A DNA stretch of 64,000 nt from Undibacterium sp. (GTDB lineage: Bacteria > Pseudomonadota > Gammaproteobacteria > Burkholderiales > Burkholderiaceae_D). The notes below the pieces were generated by a model. That model was given only the letters and a program-made list of their open reading frames with translations. It was not told the DNA's origin and ran no database searches. Both the position numbers and the translations under genes were made by a program. Position 1 is the stretch's first letter; each line of letters starts with the position of its first letter. This document shows, in pieces, positions 56,791-64,000 of this stretch. The stretch is taken from positions 1 to 64,000 of the forward strand of contig NZ_JAUSFI010000126.1 of assembly GCF_030651495.1 (NCBI RefSeq). The letters are read 5' to 3'.

Positions 56791-58173
56791 ATGAAAATTG
56801 ACACTAGCTCAAATTGCACTGTCTGTGGTCCTCAGCAAACAGAACAGGCAGTTGAACTGCTCAATAGCAATTGCTTCTGCGTTAGTTTGGAAAGTGGAGC
56901 ACTAAAACAAGCACTTAATTTAGAGCTTGATGCACCTGAGGTGTTTGCACTGATAGAAGAACGATGTCCTTATCTATTTTCGGCACGACCGGTGTTTGTT
57001 TCTACTAGTCAAACTGAAAAAATGGCACAGGTCATTCGCGCTATTGAATCTGTCGTTGCACTACCGTCCTATCGAAAACAAATCTTATCGAACGCGGCAG
57101 CTATTGCGCAACATGATCCAGGCGGCGCAAAAGGTGTCTTTTTTGGTTATGATTTTCACCTTCATGAAGACAATCTAGGTCTCATCGAGATCAATACCAA
57201 CGCAGGCGGAGCGATGCTCAATGCGGTATTGGCTAGAGCGCAGCACGCTTGTTGTGCTGCGATGACCGACATTGTCTGGAATTCGGACAGCGCCTCAGCG
57301 TTTGAAAAAAGCATCGTTGATATGTTCCTAGAGGAATGGCATCTATCTGGCCGCGATCACCCTTTGCGCACCATTGCGATCGTAGACGAGGCGCCACAGC
57401 AGCAATATCTGTATCCTGAATTTCTTTTGTTTCAGCAACTCTTCGAACGCCATGGACTTCAGGCAATGATTGCAGATCCTTCAGAATTGCGTTGGAAAGA
57501 CGGCAACCTGTGGCATCACGACGTTGTCATTGATTTGGTCTACAACCGTTTAACGGATTTTTTGCTGGAGACCCCTGCCAGTGAAGCTATACGTTCGGCC
57601 TATCTGGCACATGCCGTGGTGTTAACACCTCATCCGCAGGCACATGCTCTCTATGCGGATAAACGCAATCTGGCCTTGCTAACCGACCAATTTCAACTGC
57701 AAGCACTGGGGGTGCCGCTGGAGACACAGGAAATTTTATTATCAAATATTCCGCACACTGAAGTAGTGAAAGTCGACCAGGCAGAGCGATTATGGAAGAA
57801 TCGCCGTCAGTTATTTTTTAAACCCGCTGCAGGCTATGGTGGACGCGCCGCTTACCGTGGAGACAAGCTGACGAAGCGGGTATGGGTAGATATTTTGGCA
57901 GGTGACTACATTGCGCAGGCAATAGTGCCTCCAGGAGAGCGGGTCATTGGCAATGCTGAAAATTCAGTGCTACTAAAATTCGATATCCGCAACTACTCCT
58001 ATGATGGTGTCGTGCTATGGACGGCAGCACGCATGTATCAAGGACAGACAACCAATTTCCGTACTCCTGGTGGTGGCTTTGCACCGGTCTACAGCATCCC
58101 CGATGAAGACTTGACTGCCGGGATGGACGCGCTTAAGTTAGCAAATGACCTGCAAAATCACCCAGGAGACTAA
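56791..58173 (+). CDS. ATP-grasp-like protein of unknown function
   Basis: A 460-residue protein from the ATG at 56791 (a GTG 15 bases earlier is also possible). It has blocks that resemble ATP-grasp ligases out of the usual order: DNLGLIEINTNAGGAMLN near 130-150, then the FFKPAAGYGGRAAYRGDKLT and DYIAQAIVPPGER blocks with KFDIRNYSYDG near 345-420. This suggests a circularly permuted ATP-grasp fold such as in peptide or amino acid ligases. A CxxC at the N-terminus (CTVCGP) is also seen. No substrate can be named. It lies alone between the Mla-type operon and asmA, with a weak NarL-like pair at 56661-56676. Confidence 0.6.
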   Translation: MKIDTSSNCTVCGPQQTEQAVELLNSNCFCVSLESGALKQALNLELDAPEVFALIEERCPYLFSARPVFVSTSQTEKMAQVIRAIESVVALPSYRKQILSNAAAIAQHDPGGAKGVFFGYDFHLHEDNLGLIEINTNAGGAMLNAVLARAQHACCAAMTDIVWNSDSASAFEKSIVDMFLEEWHLSGRDHPLRTIAIVDEAPQQQYLYPEFLLFQQLFERHGLQAMIADPSELRWKDGNLWHHDVVIDLVYNRLTDFLLETPASEAIRSAYLAHAVVLTPHPQAHALYADKRNLALLTDQFQLQALGVPLETQEILLSNIPHTEVVKVDQAERLWKNRRQLFFKPAAGYGGRAAYRGDKLTKRVWVDILAGDYIAQAIVPPGERVIGNAENSVLLKFDIRNYSYDGVVLWTAARMYQGQTTNFRTPGGGFAPVYSIPDEDLTAGMDALKLANDLQNHPGD

Positions 58174-58218
58174 TATTGCCCAGGGTCTGTCGGACTGAAC
58201 GATTTCGTTTAACTATAA

Positions 58219-58240
58219 GTATGTACGTCAACGTACATAC
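58219..58240. promoter_or_regulatory. GTRCG-type perfect palindrome upstream of asmA
   Basis: GTATGTACGT-CA-ACGTACATAC has perfect 10-base arms; the core GTACGTCAACGTAC (58223-58236) matches the shared motif. It is 173 bases before the start at 58413. Confidence 0.5.
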
Positions 58241-58412
58241 GCAAAGCATAGAATCTGATCTAATCCATACTCAGCCGCAGCAGGTAAGTGGTCCATTATT
58301 TACAGCCAATCAAGTCGGATCATAGCGCTCCGCTTAATTAGCTCAGACATCAAGATCATTCGCATCTACTATAGATGAGCGTATCTATCGTTTGGTTTTA
58401 ATAAATCCATCA

Positions 58413-60500
58413 ATGAATAATTCACCCATCACAAAAATCGCATTTGCCGTTGTTACCAGCCTAATCGTCATTCCATTAATCGCGTTAGTAACAATACTTA
58501 ATTTCGATTGGAACCTGGCAAAACCATGGCTCAACGCACGCACGAGTGAAGCGCTAGGACGCCCATTCGCGATCAAGGGGAACTTGACGTTGACTTGGGA
58601 AAAACAGCCCATTGTGCCGAATGAACAGAATACGGGTTGGCGCAGTATGATCAGATGGCCGTATTTGATCGCACAAGATATACACATCGCTCACCCCTCC
58701 GATATGATCTCCAAGCTGACAGCAGCTACGCCACTAGAATCGAGTGAGATGGCAAATATTAAGGAATTCACTTTTTCACTGAACCCTCTTGCATTGATAG
58801 AAAAAAAGATTGTTATTCCCGTACTGCAGTTGAAGTCTCCTGTCGTCAGTTTATTGCGCAACGCCGATGGCAAAAATAACTGGACATTTAAAAATTTCGA
58901 CAAACCTTCCCCTTGGCATCTAGAATTACAAAGCGTCATTTTTACCAAAGGCAACGTACATCTTGTCGACGCGATCAAACATGCCGACATCACTGCAGAT
59001 ATAGATACCATTGATGCTGATCCAAACTATGGCGTGACATGGCAATTACATGGCAAGTTTAACGGCGAAACAGTCACTGGGTACGGTAAAGCGGGCTCGG
59101 TGCTTTCTTTGCAAAATCAAACGACCCCCTATGCGCTCTTGGCAAATCTTCGTGTAGGGCAAACTGTTATTTCGATTGATGGATCGCTCACCAAACCGAC
59201 CGATCTAGCAGCACTCGACATGCGCCTTGCCTTATCCGGTGTGAGTATGGGTAAGTTGTATGCCCTAACGGGTATTTACTTGCCAGAAACTCCACCATTT
59301 TCTACTGAAGGCCATTTGATGGGTACGATTAAATCGGATGGTGGTCACTGGATTTACGAGAAATTCAGAGGAATGGTGGGCTCCAGCGACATCCATGGCA
59401 GCATCGATTTTCAACAAAAAAAACCACGCCCTCTTTTATCCGGGACGGTGGTTTCTGAGTCTTTAACCTTCTCAGATTTGGCTCCCTTAATCGGCGCAGA
59501 CTCAAATGTCAGTAAAATCCGGCGTGGCACTCCTGTCGTCCAGCCGAGCAACAAAATATTACCAATCGAGCCATTCAAAACAGATCGATGGACAAGTATC
59601 GATGCTGACGTTCAATTTAGTGCCGAAAATATTCTTCGCAAAGAAGCATTGCCAATCAAAAAACTGACGACAAAAATACATCTGCAGGATGGTGTTTTAT
59701 CGTTACTACCGCTCAATTTCGAGTTGGCGGGTGGAAGCCTAAGCTCGAACATTGCGCTTGATGGCAGCGGAAGAATAGGCAAGAACGCGATCAAAGCAGA
59801 GATAAAAATGACCGCTCGTCATTTGGCCTTAAAACAATTATTTCCTACCTTACAGCCGCTACAAGCAAGTTTTGGTGAGATCAATGGCGATGCATCCTTG
59901 TCGGCAGTGGGTAACTCAGTTGCCAGTTTGCTCGGTGCATCGAATGGCGAAATTAAGGCGCTTATTAATCAAGGGACGGTAAGTAAATTATTGCTCGAAG
60001 AAATCGGTTTAAACATTGGCAGTGTGCTTATTTCCAACCTGGTCGGCGACAAGCAAATCAAGATTAATTGCATCGCGGCAGATTTTGATGTCAATAACGG
60101 GTTGATGCAAACCAACAGTTTTGTCATTGATACCGATGCCGCTATTCTCGATGTCAGCGGCAACATCAATATGGCGCAGGAGCAACTAGATTTAACAATC
60201 AAGCCCAATAGCAAAGGACTACGTGTGATTTCGCTCAGAGCACCACTCTATGTACGTGGTAGTTTTATACAGCCGCGCGTAAGTGTTGACAAGGGTATCA
60301 TGGCAATGCGGGCTGGAGGCGCTATCGCGCTGGCAGTCTTAGCGCCAGTCGCCGCCCTACTCCCGTTAATCAGCACTGGCCCGCAACACAGCAGTGAATG
60401 TGCCAAACTATTGGCAGAGGCGCGCGTTAAACCAGTGGCACCGCCACCTGGAAAAACTACCAAAATCACAAAAAAATCAAAATCGCCTCAAGTCCAATAA
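58413..60500 (+). CDS. AsmA-family protein
   Basis: A 695-residue AsmA-type protein: an N-terminal transmembrane helix (about 8-30), the AsmA N-domain with FAIKGNLTLTWEKQP, a long beta-rich middle, and a conserved C-terminal segment (about 520-630; SLLGASNGEIKALINQGTVS, GNINMAQEQLDLTIKP, PLYVRGSFIQPRVSVDKG), ending in a hydrophobic segment and a basic tail. AsmA-like proteins form bridge-like lipid conduits between inner and outer membranes. Placement beside the Mla-type operon supports a role in lipid traffic. The ATG at 58413 is preferred over an upstream TTG. Confidence 0.88.
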   Translation: MNNSPITKIAFAVVTSLIVIPLIALVTILNFDWNLAKPWLNARTSEALGRPFAIKGNLTLTWEKQPIVPNEQNTGWRSMIRWPYLIAQDIHIAHPSDMISKLTAATPLESSEMANIKEFTFSLNPLALIEKKIVIPVLQLKSPVVSLLRNADGKNNWTFKNFDKPSPWHLELQSVIFTKGNVHLVDAIKHADITADIDTIDADPNYGVTWQLHGKFNGETVTGYGKAGSVLSLQNQTTPYALLANLRVGQTVISIDGSLTKPTDLAALDMRLALSGVSMGKLYALTGIYLPETPPFSTEGHLMGTIKSDGGHWIYEKFRGMVGSSDIHGSIDFQQKKPRPLLSGTVVSESLTFSDLAPLIGADSNVSKIRRGTPVVQPSNKILPIEPFKTDRWTSIDADVQFSAENILRKEALPIKKLTTKIHLQDGVLSLLPLNFELAGGSLSSNIALDGSGRIGKNAIKAEIKMTARHLALKQLFPTLQPLQASFGEINGDASLSAVGNSVASLLGASNGEIKALINQGTVSKLLLEEIGLNIGSVLISNLVGDKQIKINCIAADFDVNNGLMQTNSFVIDTDAAILDVSGNINMAQEQLDLTIKPNSKGLRVISLRAPLYVRGSFIQPRVSVDKGIMAMRAGGAIALAVLAPVAALLPLISTGPQHSSECAKLLAEARVKPVAPPPGKTTKITKKSKSPQVQ

Positions 60501-60572
60501 AACAACAATTGCTATCTGAATATCAGATCAAATAATGGGAACTAAACTTAGTTTTTAATACCCCCATTCTAT

Positions 60573-60586
60573 GTACGTTATCGTGC
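60573..60586. promoter_or_regulatory. GTRCG-type site downstream of asmA
   Basis: GTACGTTATCGTGC, in ATGTACGTTATCGTGCGTGCAT context, one mismatch from the perfect palindrome. It lies before the catalase remnant and 640 bases before the Ig-like gene. Confidence 0.4.
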
Positions 60587-60604
60587 GTGCATGATAAATA
60601 TAAA

Positions 60605-60856
60605 TTGTCACTCTCTGGTTTTAGCTATGGAAGAAATGATGACAATCTCAGAACAGCCGCAGCTATCGATTTTATACACGATACGTTTGCCCATTTGAAA
60701 GCGGTCGTCGTTAATTAGGGCAGCGAAACGTTACTGAAAATAGCTGGACTTAAATACGACGTTGACGTAATTGGCATTCGTAACTTGGGTCAAGTTTTAA
60801 CTATAGCTAAAACCCGTCAATGGGATCGTGAAACTGGTGTCAGAACACCTGTTTGA
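60605..60856 (+). pseudogene. Remnant of a catalase (KatE-type) C-terminal domain
   Basis: One frame reads GRNDDNLRTAAAIDFIHDTF then AHLKAVV, an in-frame TAG (60716-60718), and continues GSETLLKIAGLKYDVDVIG ... LTIAKTRQWDRETGVRTP to a TGA at 60854-60856. These fragments match the pattern of the glutamine-amidotransferase-like C-terminal domain of large KatE catalases, with F-H-D-x-F-x-H-x-K-A, LL-x2-AG and WDRE near the end. There is no start, RBS or catalase core upstream, so it is a decayed end of a lost gene. Confidence 0.5.
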
Positions 60857-61227
60857 ACGGGTAGAAAAGATGGAAAATTTCTTCCTATCTACATATCTAA
60901 TTTAGTAATTAAGTAAACAAAATTCATTAAAAAACAATGGTTTGAAAAAAAATGTGTTGTTTCATGAACTTTGTATTTTACTCTGTTCGCCACCGCACAG
61001 AACAGCATAGGTAAAACGAGGATAACGGAAACCTGATACATAGCCCCTCCGACAAATCGCTGTGGAATGTATCAAACAGTGTTTCGATAATATTGCGTAT
61101 CCAGCCTGTTGGTAGCATCAATCAACTATCAATAACCAAATACAAAAATGAAGCATTAAAAACAACAAAAACAGCGTTCATACCGAAATATTACGGTACC
61201 GGATTAATACTAAATTAAGGAAATAAA
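60857..61227. other. AT-rich region before the Ig-like gene
   Basis: About 370 bases with no supported gene. A short minus-strand frame near 61010-61115 (LPTGWIRNIIETLFDTF) could be the end of a decayed transposase but is too short to call. The RBS of the next gene, AAGGAA, is at 61217-61222. Confidence 0.35.
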
Positions 61228-63009
61228 ATGAAAAACCTGCGGCTTTATGCGAAACCAATTATGTGGTTATCAGCATTACTCATGACAGCATTCGTGTCTG
61301 GATGCGGCGGTGGTGATCAGGGACGAGACCCTATTTTAGGCTTGCCAGCCGCAACGCTTGTAGCATTAACGGTAAGCCCGGCAACTGCAGAGGTAGCGAT
61401 TGGTAATGCGCAGCAATTTATCGCGACTGCTACCTATGCCGACGGCGCCTCTATCGACGTCACAAAATCCGCTACCTGGTCGTCTGACAAGGTAGCGTTC
61501 GCTACGGTTACTAGCACCGATGGCATCGCCAGGGGTGTTGCCATCGGCATCGCTACCATTACTGCCAATTTCGGAGGTAAAGTCAGTTCCGCAAGATTAA
61601 ACGTCACCGAAGCAACACTGCTTTCAATTGCAGTGACGCCGGCGAATCCGTCTATTGCTATCGGTGGCCAGCAGCAATTTATTGCGATGGGTAGCTTTAG
61701 CGATGGAAGCAGCAGCGACATCACTGCAATCACCACATTTAGTTCAGAGACACCATCTGTAGCTACTATCATAGCTAGCGGCCCAAGTGCGGGTTTAGCC
61801 ACAGGCGTATCATTCGGCACTGCAGTCATTTCGGGGGCCTCTGGCATACGCACTGGCAAAACGACTCTAACAGTCACATCAGCAACATTGCAGTCCATTG
61901 CCATCACTCCAATCAATCCAAGCGTACAAGTTGGTGCCACGCAGCAATTGATAGTTACAGCAACATTTTCTGATAGTTCAACGGCTGACGTGACCGGTAG
62001 CACTGCATTCACTTCAGGCACACCTAGCGTGGCTAGCATCGGCGCATCAACTGGCTTGACTACTGGCGTCGCTGCGGGATCGGCCCTCATGACCGGTAAT
62101 TACAATGGAAAAACAGCGTCGACCACGGTTACCGTAACTGCGCCTTTGTTGTCATCAATCGTCATCACGCCAGCCAATCCTAGCATGTTAGTTGGTTCAT
62201 CCCTGCAGTTCACTGCGACGGGCAACTACGCTGACGGTACTACGGGCAATATCACTAACACTGTCACCTGGGTCTCGAGTCTGCCTAGCGTAGCGAGCAT
62301 TTTACCAACTGGAAAGGCGTCTGCCCTGGCAGTAGGTTTGACCACTATTTCAGCTACGCAAGGTGCGAATACTGCGTCAACCATACTGACAGTTACGGCA
62401 CCGGTTATCGTTACCGGTGTGAATTTGGCCAGCGCCACTAACTTCGGTGTCCTGGCAGGTACCTCGATCACCAACAACTCTGGTGGCACCACCCTGGTCA
62501 CTGGCGATGTCGGATCGCCATCGCAAACCGTCGATCCGGTACAAGCCGCTGGTTTTACTAATTACAAATCTGGCGCTGTATTAACTACTGCATTAGCCGA
62601 CATGCAAGTAGCGATCACTGATGCAAATAGCCGCACTTGTGACGTCAACTCTGCTGCCGGCATTGACCTCGGTGGCCAGACTTTTGGACCTGGCGTGTAT
62701 TGCTATGCTGGTGCAATTAATATCACGGGAACCTTTACCATGAATGGTCCAGGGTTATATATCTTCCGCACTAGTTCCACCTTAAACAGTACGGCCAATT
62801 CAATAGTCGCGCTCAATGGTGGTGCCACAGCTGGTAATGTGTTCTGGGTGCCAGTAGCAGCAACAACGCTCGGCGCCAACAGTTTTTTCAAAGGCACGAT
62901 CATGACCCAGTCAGCAGCGATCACCATGGGCGATAACGCATCACTGCAAAATGGCCGCGTCTTATCGGGCAGCGCAGTAACTCTGAAAAATAACGTTATT
63001 TCACGTTAA
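61228..63009 (+). CDS. Lipoprotein with four Ig-like (BIG_2) repeats and an ice-binding-like (DUF3494) domain
   Basis: A 593-residue surface protein. The signal peptide ends in a lipobox (FVSGC, Cys26). Four bacterial Ig-like repeats follow at about 42-130, 131-220, 221-306 and 307-392, each with SIAVTPANPS-like start, Q-Q-F-I-A, and a DGS/DVT turn. Residues about 396-593 match DUF3494 ice-binding-like domains: FGVLAGTSITNNSGGTTLVTGD, LGGQTFGPGVYCYAGAI, VFWVPVAATTLGANSFFKGT, ASLQNGRVLSGSAVTLKNN. In known members this beta-helix binds ice; others act as adhesins. GG-repeat DNA within the Ig repeats is prone to recombination. The OmpA-type gene follows after a hairpin. Confidence 0.88.
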   Translation: MKNLRLYAKPIMWLSALLMTAFVSGCGGGDQGRDPILGLPAATLVALTVSPATAEVAIGNAQQFIATATYADGASIDVTKSATWSSDKVAFATVTSTDGIARGVAIGIATITANFGGKVSSARLNVTEATLLSIAVTPANPSIAIGGQQQFIAMGSFSDGSSSDITAITTFSSETPSVATIIASGPSAGLATGVSFGTAVISGASGIRTGKTTLTVTSATLQSIAITPINPSVQVGATQQLIVTATFSDSSTADVTGSTAFTSGTPSVASIGASTGLTTGVAAGSALMTGNYNGKTASTTVTVTAPLLSSIVITPANPSMLVGSSLQFTATGNYADGTTGNITNTVTWVSSLPSVASILPTGKASALAVGLTTISATQGANTASTILTVTAPVIVTGVNLASATNFGVLAGTSITNNSGGTTLVTGDVGSPSQTVDPVQAAGFTNYKSGAVLTTALADMQVAITDANSRTCDVNSAAGIDLGGQTFGPGVYCYAGAINITGTFTMNGPGLYIFRTSSTLNSTANSIVALNGGATAGNVFWVPVAATTLGANSFFKGTIMTQSAAITMGDNASLQNGRVLSGSAVTLKNNVISR

Positions 63010-63051
63010 TCGCATTAATTGTTTTAATCACGTAAGTCAATGTACAAACAA

Positions 63052-63076
63052 GCGGGAGGGGCATTGCACCTCCCGC
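63052..63076. terminator. Hairpin between the Ig-like and OmpA-family genes
   Basis: GCGGGAGG (63052-63059) pairs perfectly with CCTCCCGC (63069-63076) over a 9-base loop. No long U-run follows, so it may be a weak terminator or a transcript-processing hairpin. Confidence 0.55.
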
Positions 63077-63129
63077 ACAAAATTAATGTGACCCTGCTTT
63101 TACGAAAGCGTGGTTTTGAGGAGAAAAAC

Positions 63130-64000
63130 ATGAAATTAGCAAAAAACTTAGGAAAACTCAGCTTGATTAGCTGCGCGATACTGGCTAGCCAGTTTGTACT
63201 AGCTGATGAACCAGGGAGTAATCCTGACTGGGCCAATTCGGCTTGGTATATCGGTGCTGGCATAGGACAATCAAAAGCCAACATCGACGACCAACGCCTA
63301 ATCCGCAGTCTTACCGAAAGTGGTGCAAGCAGCGTCGCATTTAGTGCGGATGAACGCGATACAGCTTACAAACTATTCGTCGGTAAACAACTGAACAAAT
63401 ATTTTGCGCTAGAAGGCGGTTATTTTGATCTTGGAAAATTTGGCTTTAACGCCACCACGATACCACTCGGCACGCTTAACGGCGAAGTTCGTTTCCGTGG
63501 TTTAAATCTGGATTTATTAGGTCAGCTACCGTTGTCAGAGCGTTTTTCTATCTATGGTCGCCTAGGTATGAATTATGCAAGAGCCAATGCCCATTTTGGC
63601 GGAAACCGATTATTTGCGGTAACAGATCCTAATCCTCGCGAAGAAAAGCTCAATCCGAAAGCCGGCTTGGGCTTGGAATACAAGTTCACAGAAGCGCTGG
63701 CAGTACGCGGCGAAGTGGAGCGTTATCGCGTTAATGATGCTGTTCGCAATCGCGGCGACGTCGATTTTTACTCCATCAACCTGGTCTACAAACTAGGCAA
63801 ACCGGCAGCGACAATGCCAACCAAGTATAGTCCCCCACCAGAACCAATCGCAAATATCCCGGCAACGGAACCCGTCGCAAAAATAGCCCCACCACCAAAA
63901 CCTGTGCCAGTATCTGAAAAAGTCACGTTCTCCGCGGAAGCACTGTTTGATTTTGACAAATCAGCAGTTAAACCTGACGGTAAGGCAGCATTGGATAGCT
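63130..64000 (+). CDS. OmpA-family outer membrane protein, cut by the window end
   Basis: An open frame from the ATG at 63130 runs off the end (290 codons visible). It has a signal peptide (LISCAILASQFVLA), an N-terminal beta-barrel of alternating strands (SAWYIGAGIGQSKANIDDQR ... VDFYSINLVYKLG) and a Pro-rich hinge with PPPEPIANIP and PPPKPVPV. The start of the OmpA C-terminal domain is visible (VTFSAEALFDFDKSAVKPDG). GAGGAG lies seven bases before the ATG. It is similar in layout to the OmpA-family protein at 44365, so the two are probable paralogues. Confidence 0.88.
   Translation, partial: MKLAKNLGKLSLISCAILASQFVLADEPGSNPDWANSAWYIGAGIGQSKANIDDQRLIRSLTESGASSVAFSADERDTAYKLFVGKQLNKYFALEGGYFDLGKFGFNATTIPLGTLNGEVRFRGLNLDLLGQLPLSERFSIYGRLGMNYARANAHFGGNRLFAVTDPNPREEKLNPKAGLGLEYKFTEALAVRGEVERYRVNDAVRNRGDVDFYSINLVYKLGKPAATMPTKYSPPPEPIANIPATEPVAKIAPPPKPVPVSEKVTFSAEALFDFDKSAVKPDGKAALDS

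Noticed and set aside
61010-61115. Minus-strand fragment resembling a transposase end
   Set aside because: Too short and without terminal inverted repeats or a recognisable catalytic motif.

Overview
The window looks like one contiguous stretch of a betaproteobacterial chromosome of moderate GC content. This is inferred from the mix of families (an Mla-type ABC cassette with an auxiliary lipoprotein, AsmA, OmpA-like porins, KatE remnant, CheB/CheR-kinase fusion) and from genes packed tightly with ATGA overlaps. The genus cannot be fixed by eye. An ice-binding-like (DUF3494) lipoprotein at 61.2 kb hints at a cold or freshwater lifestyle. No rRNA, tRNA, CRISPR array, integrase or intact insertion sequence was seen.

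Left third (1-31.5 kb) is a stress-survival block. A coupled minus-strand operon encodes an acetyl-CoA synthetase, 2-oxoacid dehydrogenase E1 alpha, E1 beta and E2, and a dedicated acyl carrier protein. It is followed by an FtsH protease, a bactofilin-like protein, PolX, a MacAB-like export cassette, a PEBP-family protein, BON proteins, Lon with a small heat-shock protein, a flavodoxin, a ribbon-helix-helix-like protein, cyclopropane synthase, a DksA-like protein, a CBS protein and an unusual GroEL. Next comes a phosphoribosyltransferase / alpha-beta hydrolase / erythromycin-esterase-like / Usp operon, then a CHAD protein. Seven intergenic sites here fit the FNR/FixK box TTG(A/C)-N6-(T/G)CAA, so much of the block is probably induced by low oxygen. 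The gene set resembles, from memory, the low-oxygen-activated (lxa) locus of Burkholderia cenocepacia.

Middle (31.8-43.8 kb) is a signalling block: a hybrid histidine kinase with a receiver-only partner, a 1114-residue CheB-CheR-PAS-NarX-type kinase fusion with its NarL-type regulator, a VIT-domain protein lacking its vWA part, a GGDEF cyclase, a UspA and a Crp-like regulator. Two promoters here share an unusual arrangement of NarL-like heptamers (7-2-7 plus a third heptamer at equal distance).

Right third (44-64 kb) is an envelope block: two OmpA-family proteins (the second cut by the window end), YihY, an AI-2E-type transporter, BON and glycine-zipper lipoproteins, a three-repeat periplasmic Cys protein, very small stress proteins (CsbD, lmo0937, DUF3309, PRC-barrel), an MlaE/F/D-like lipid ABC transporter, an ATP-grasp-like protein and AsmA. 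Six intergenic sites share a near-palindrome of the form GTRCG-N4-CGTAC, with single-base departures, suggesting a second regulon. A dispersed 18-25 bp palindrome in three copies, a decayed KatE C-terminus, a frameshifted small ORF and several tiny ORFs complete the picture.
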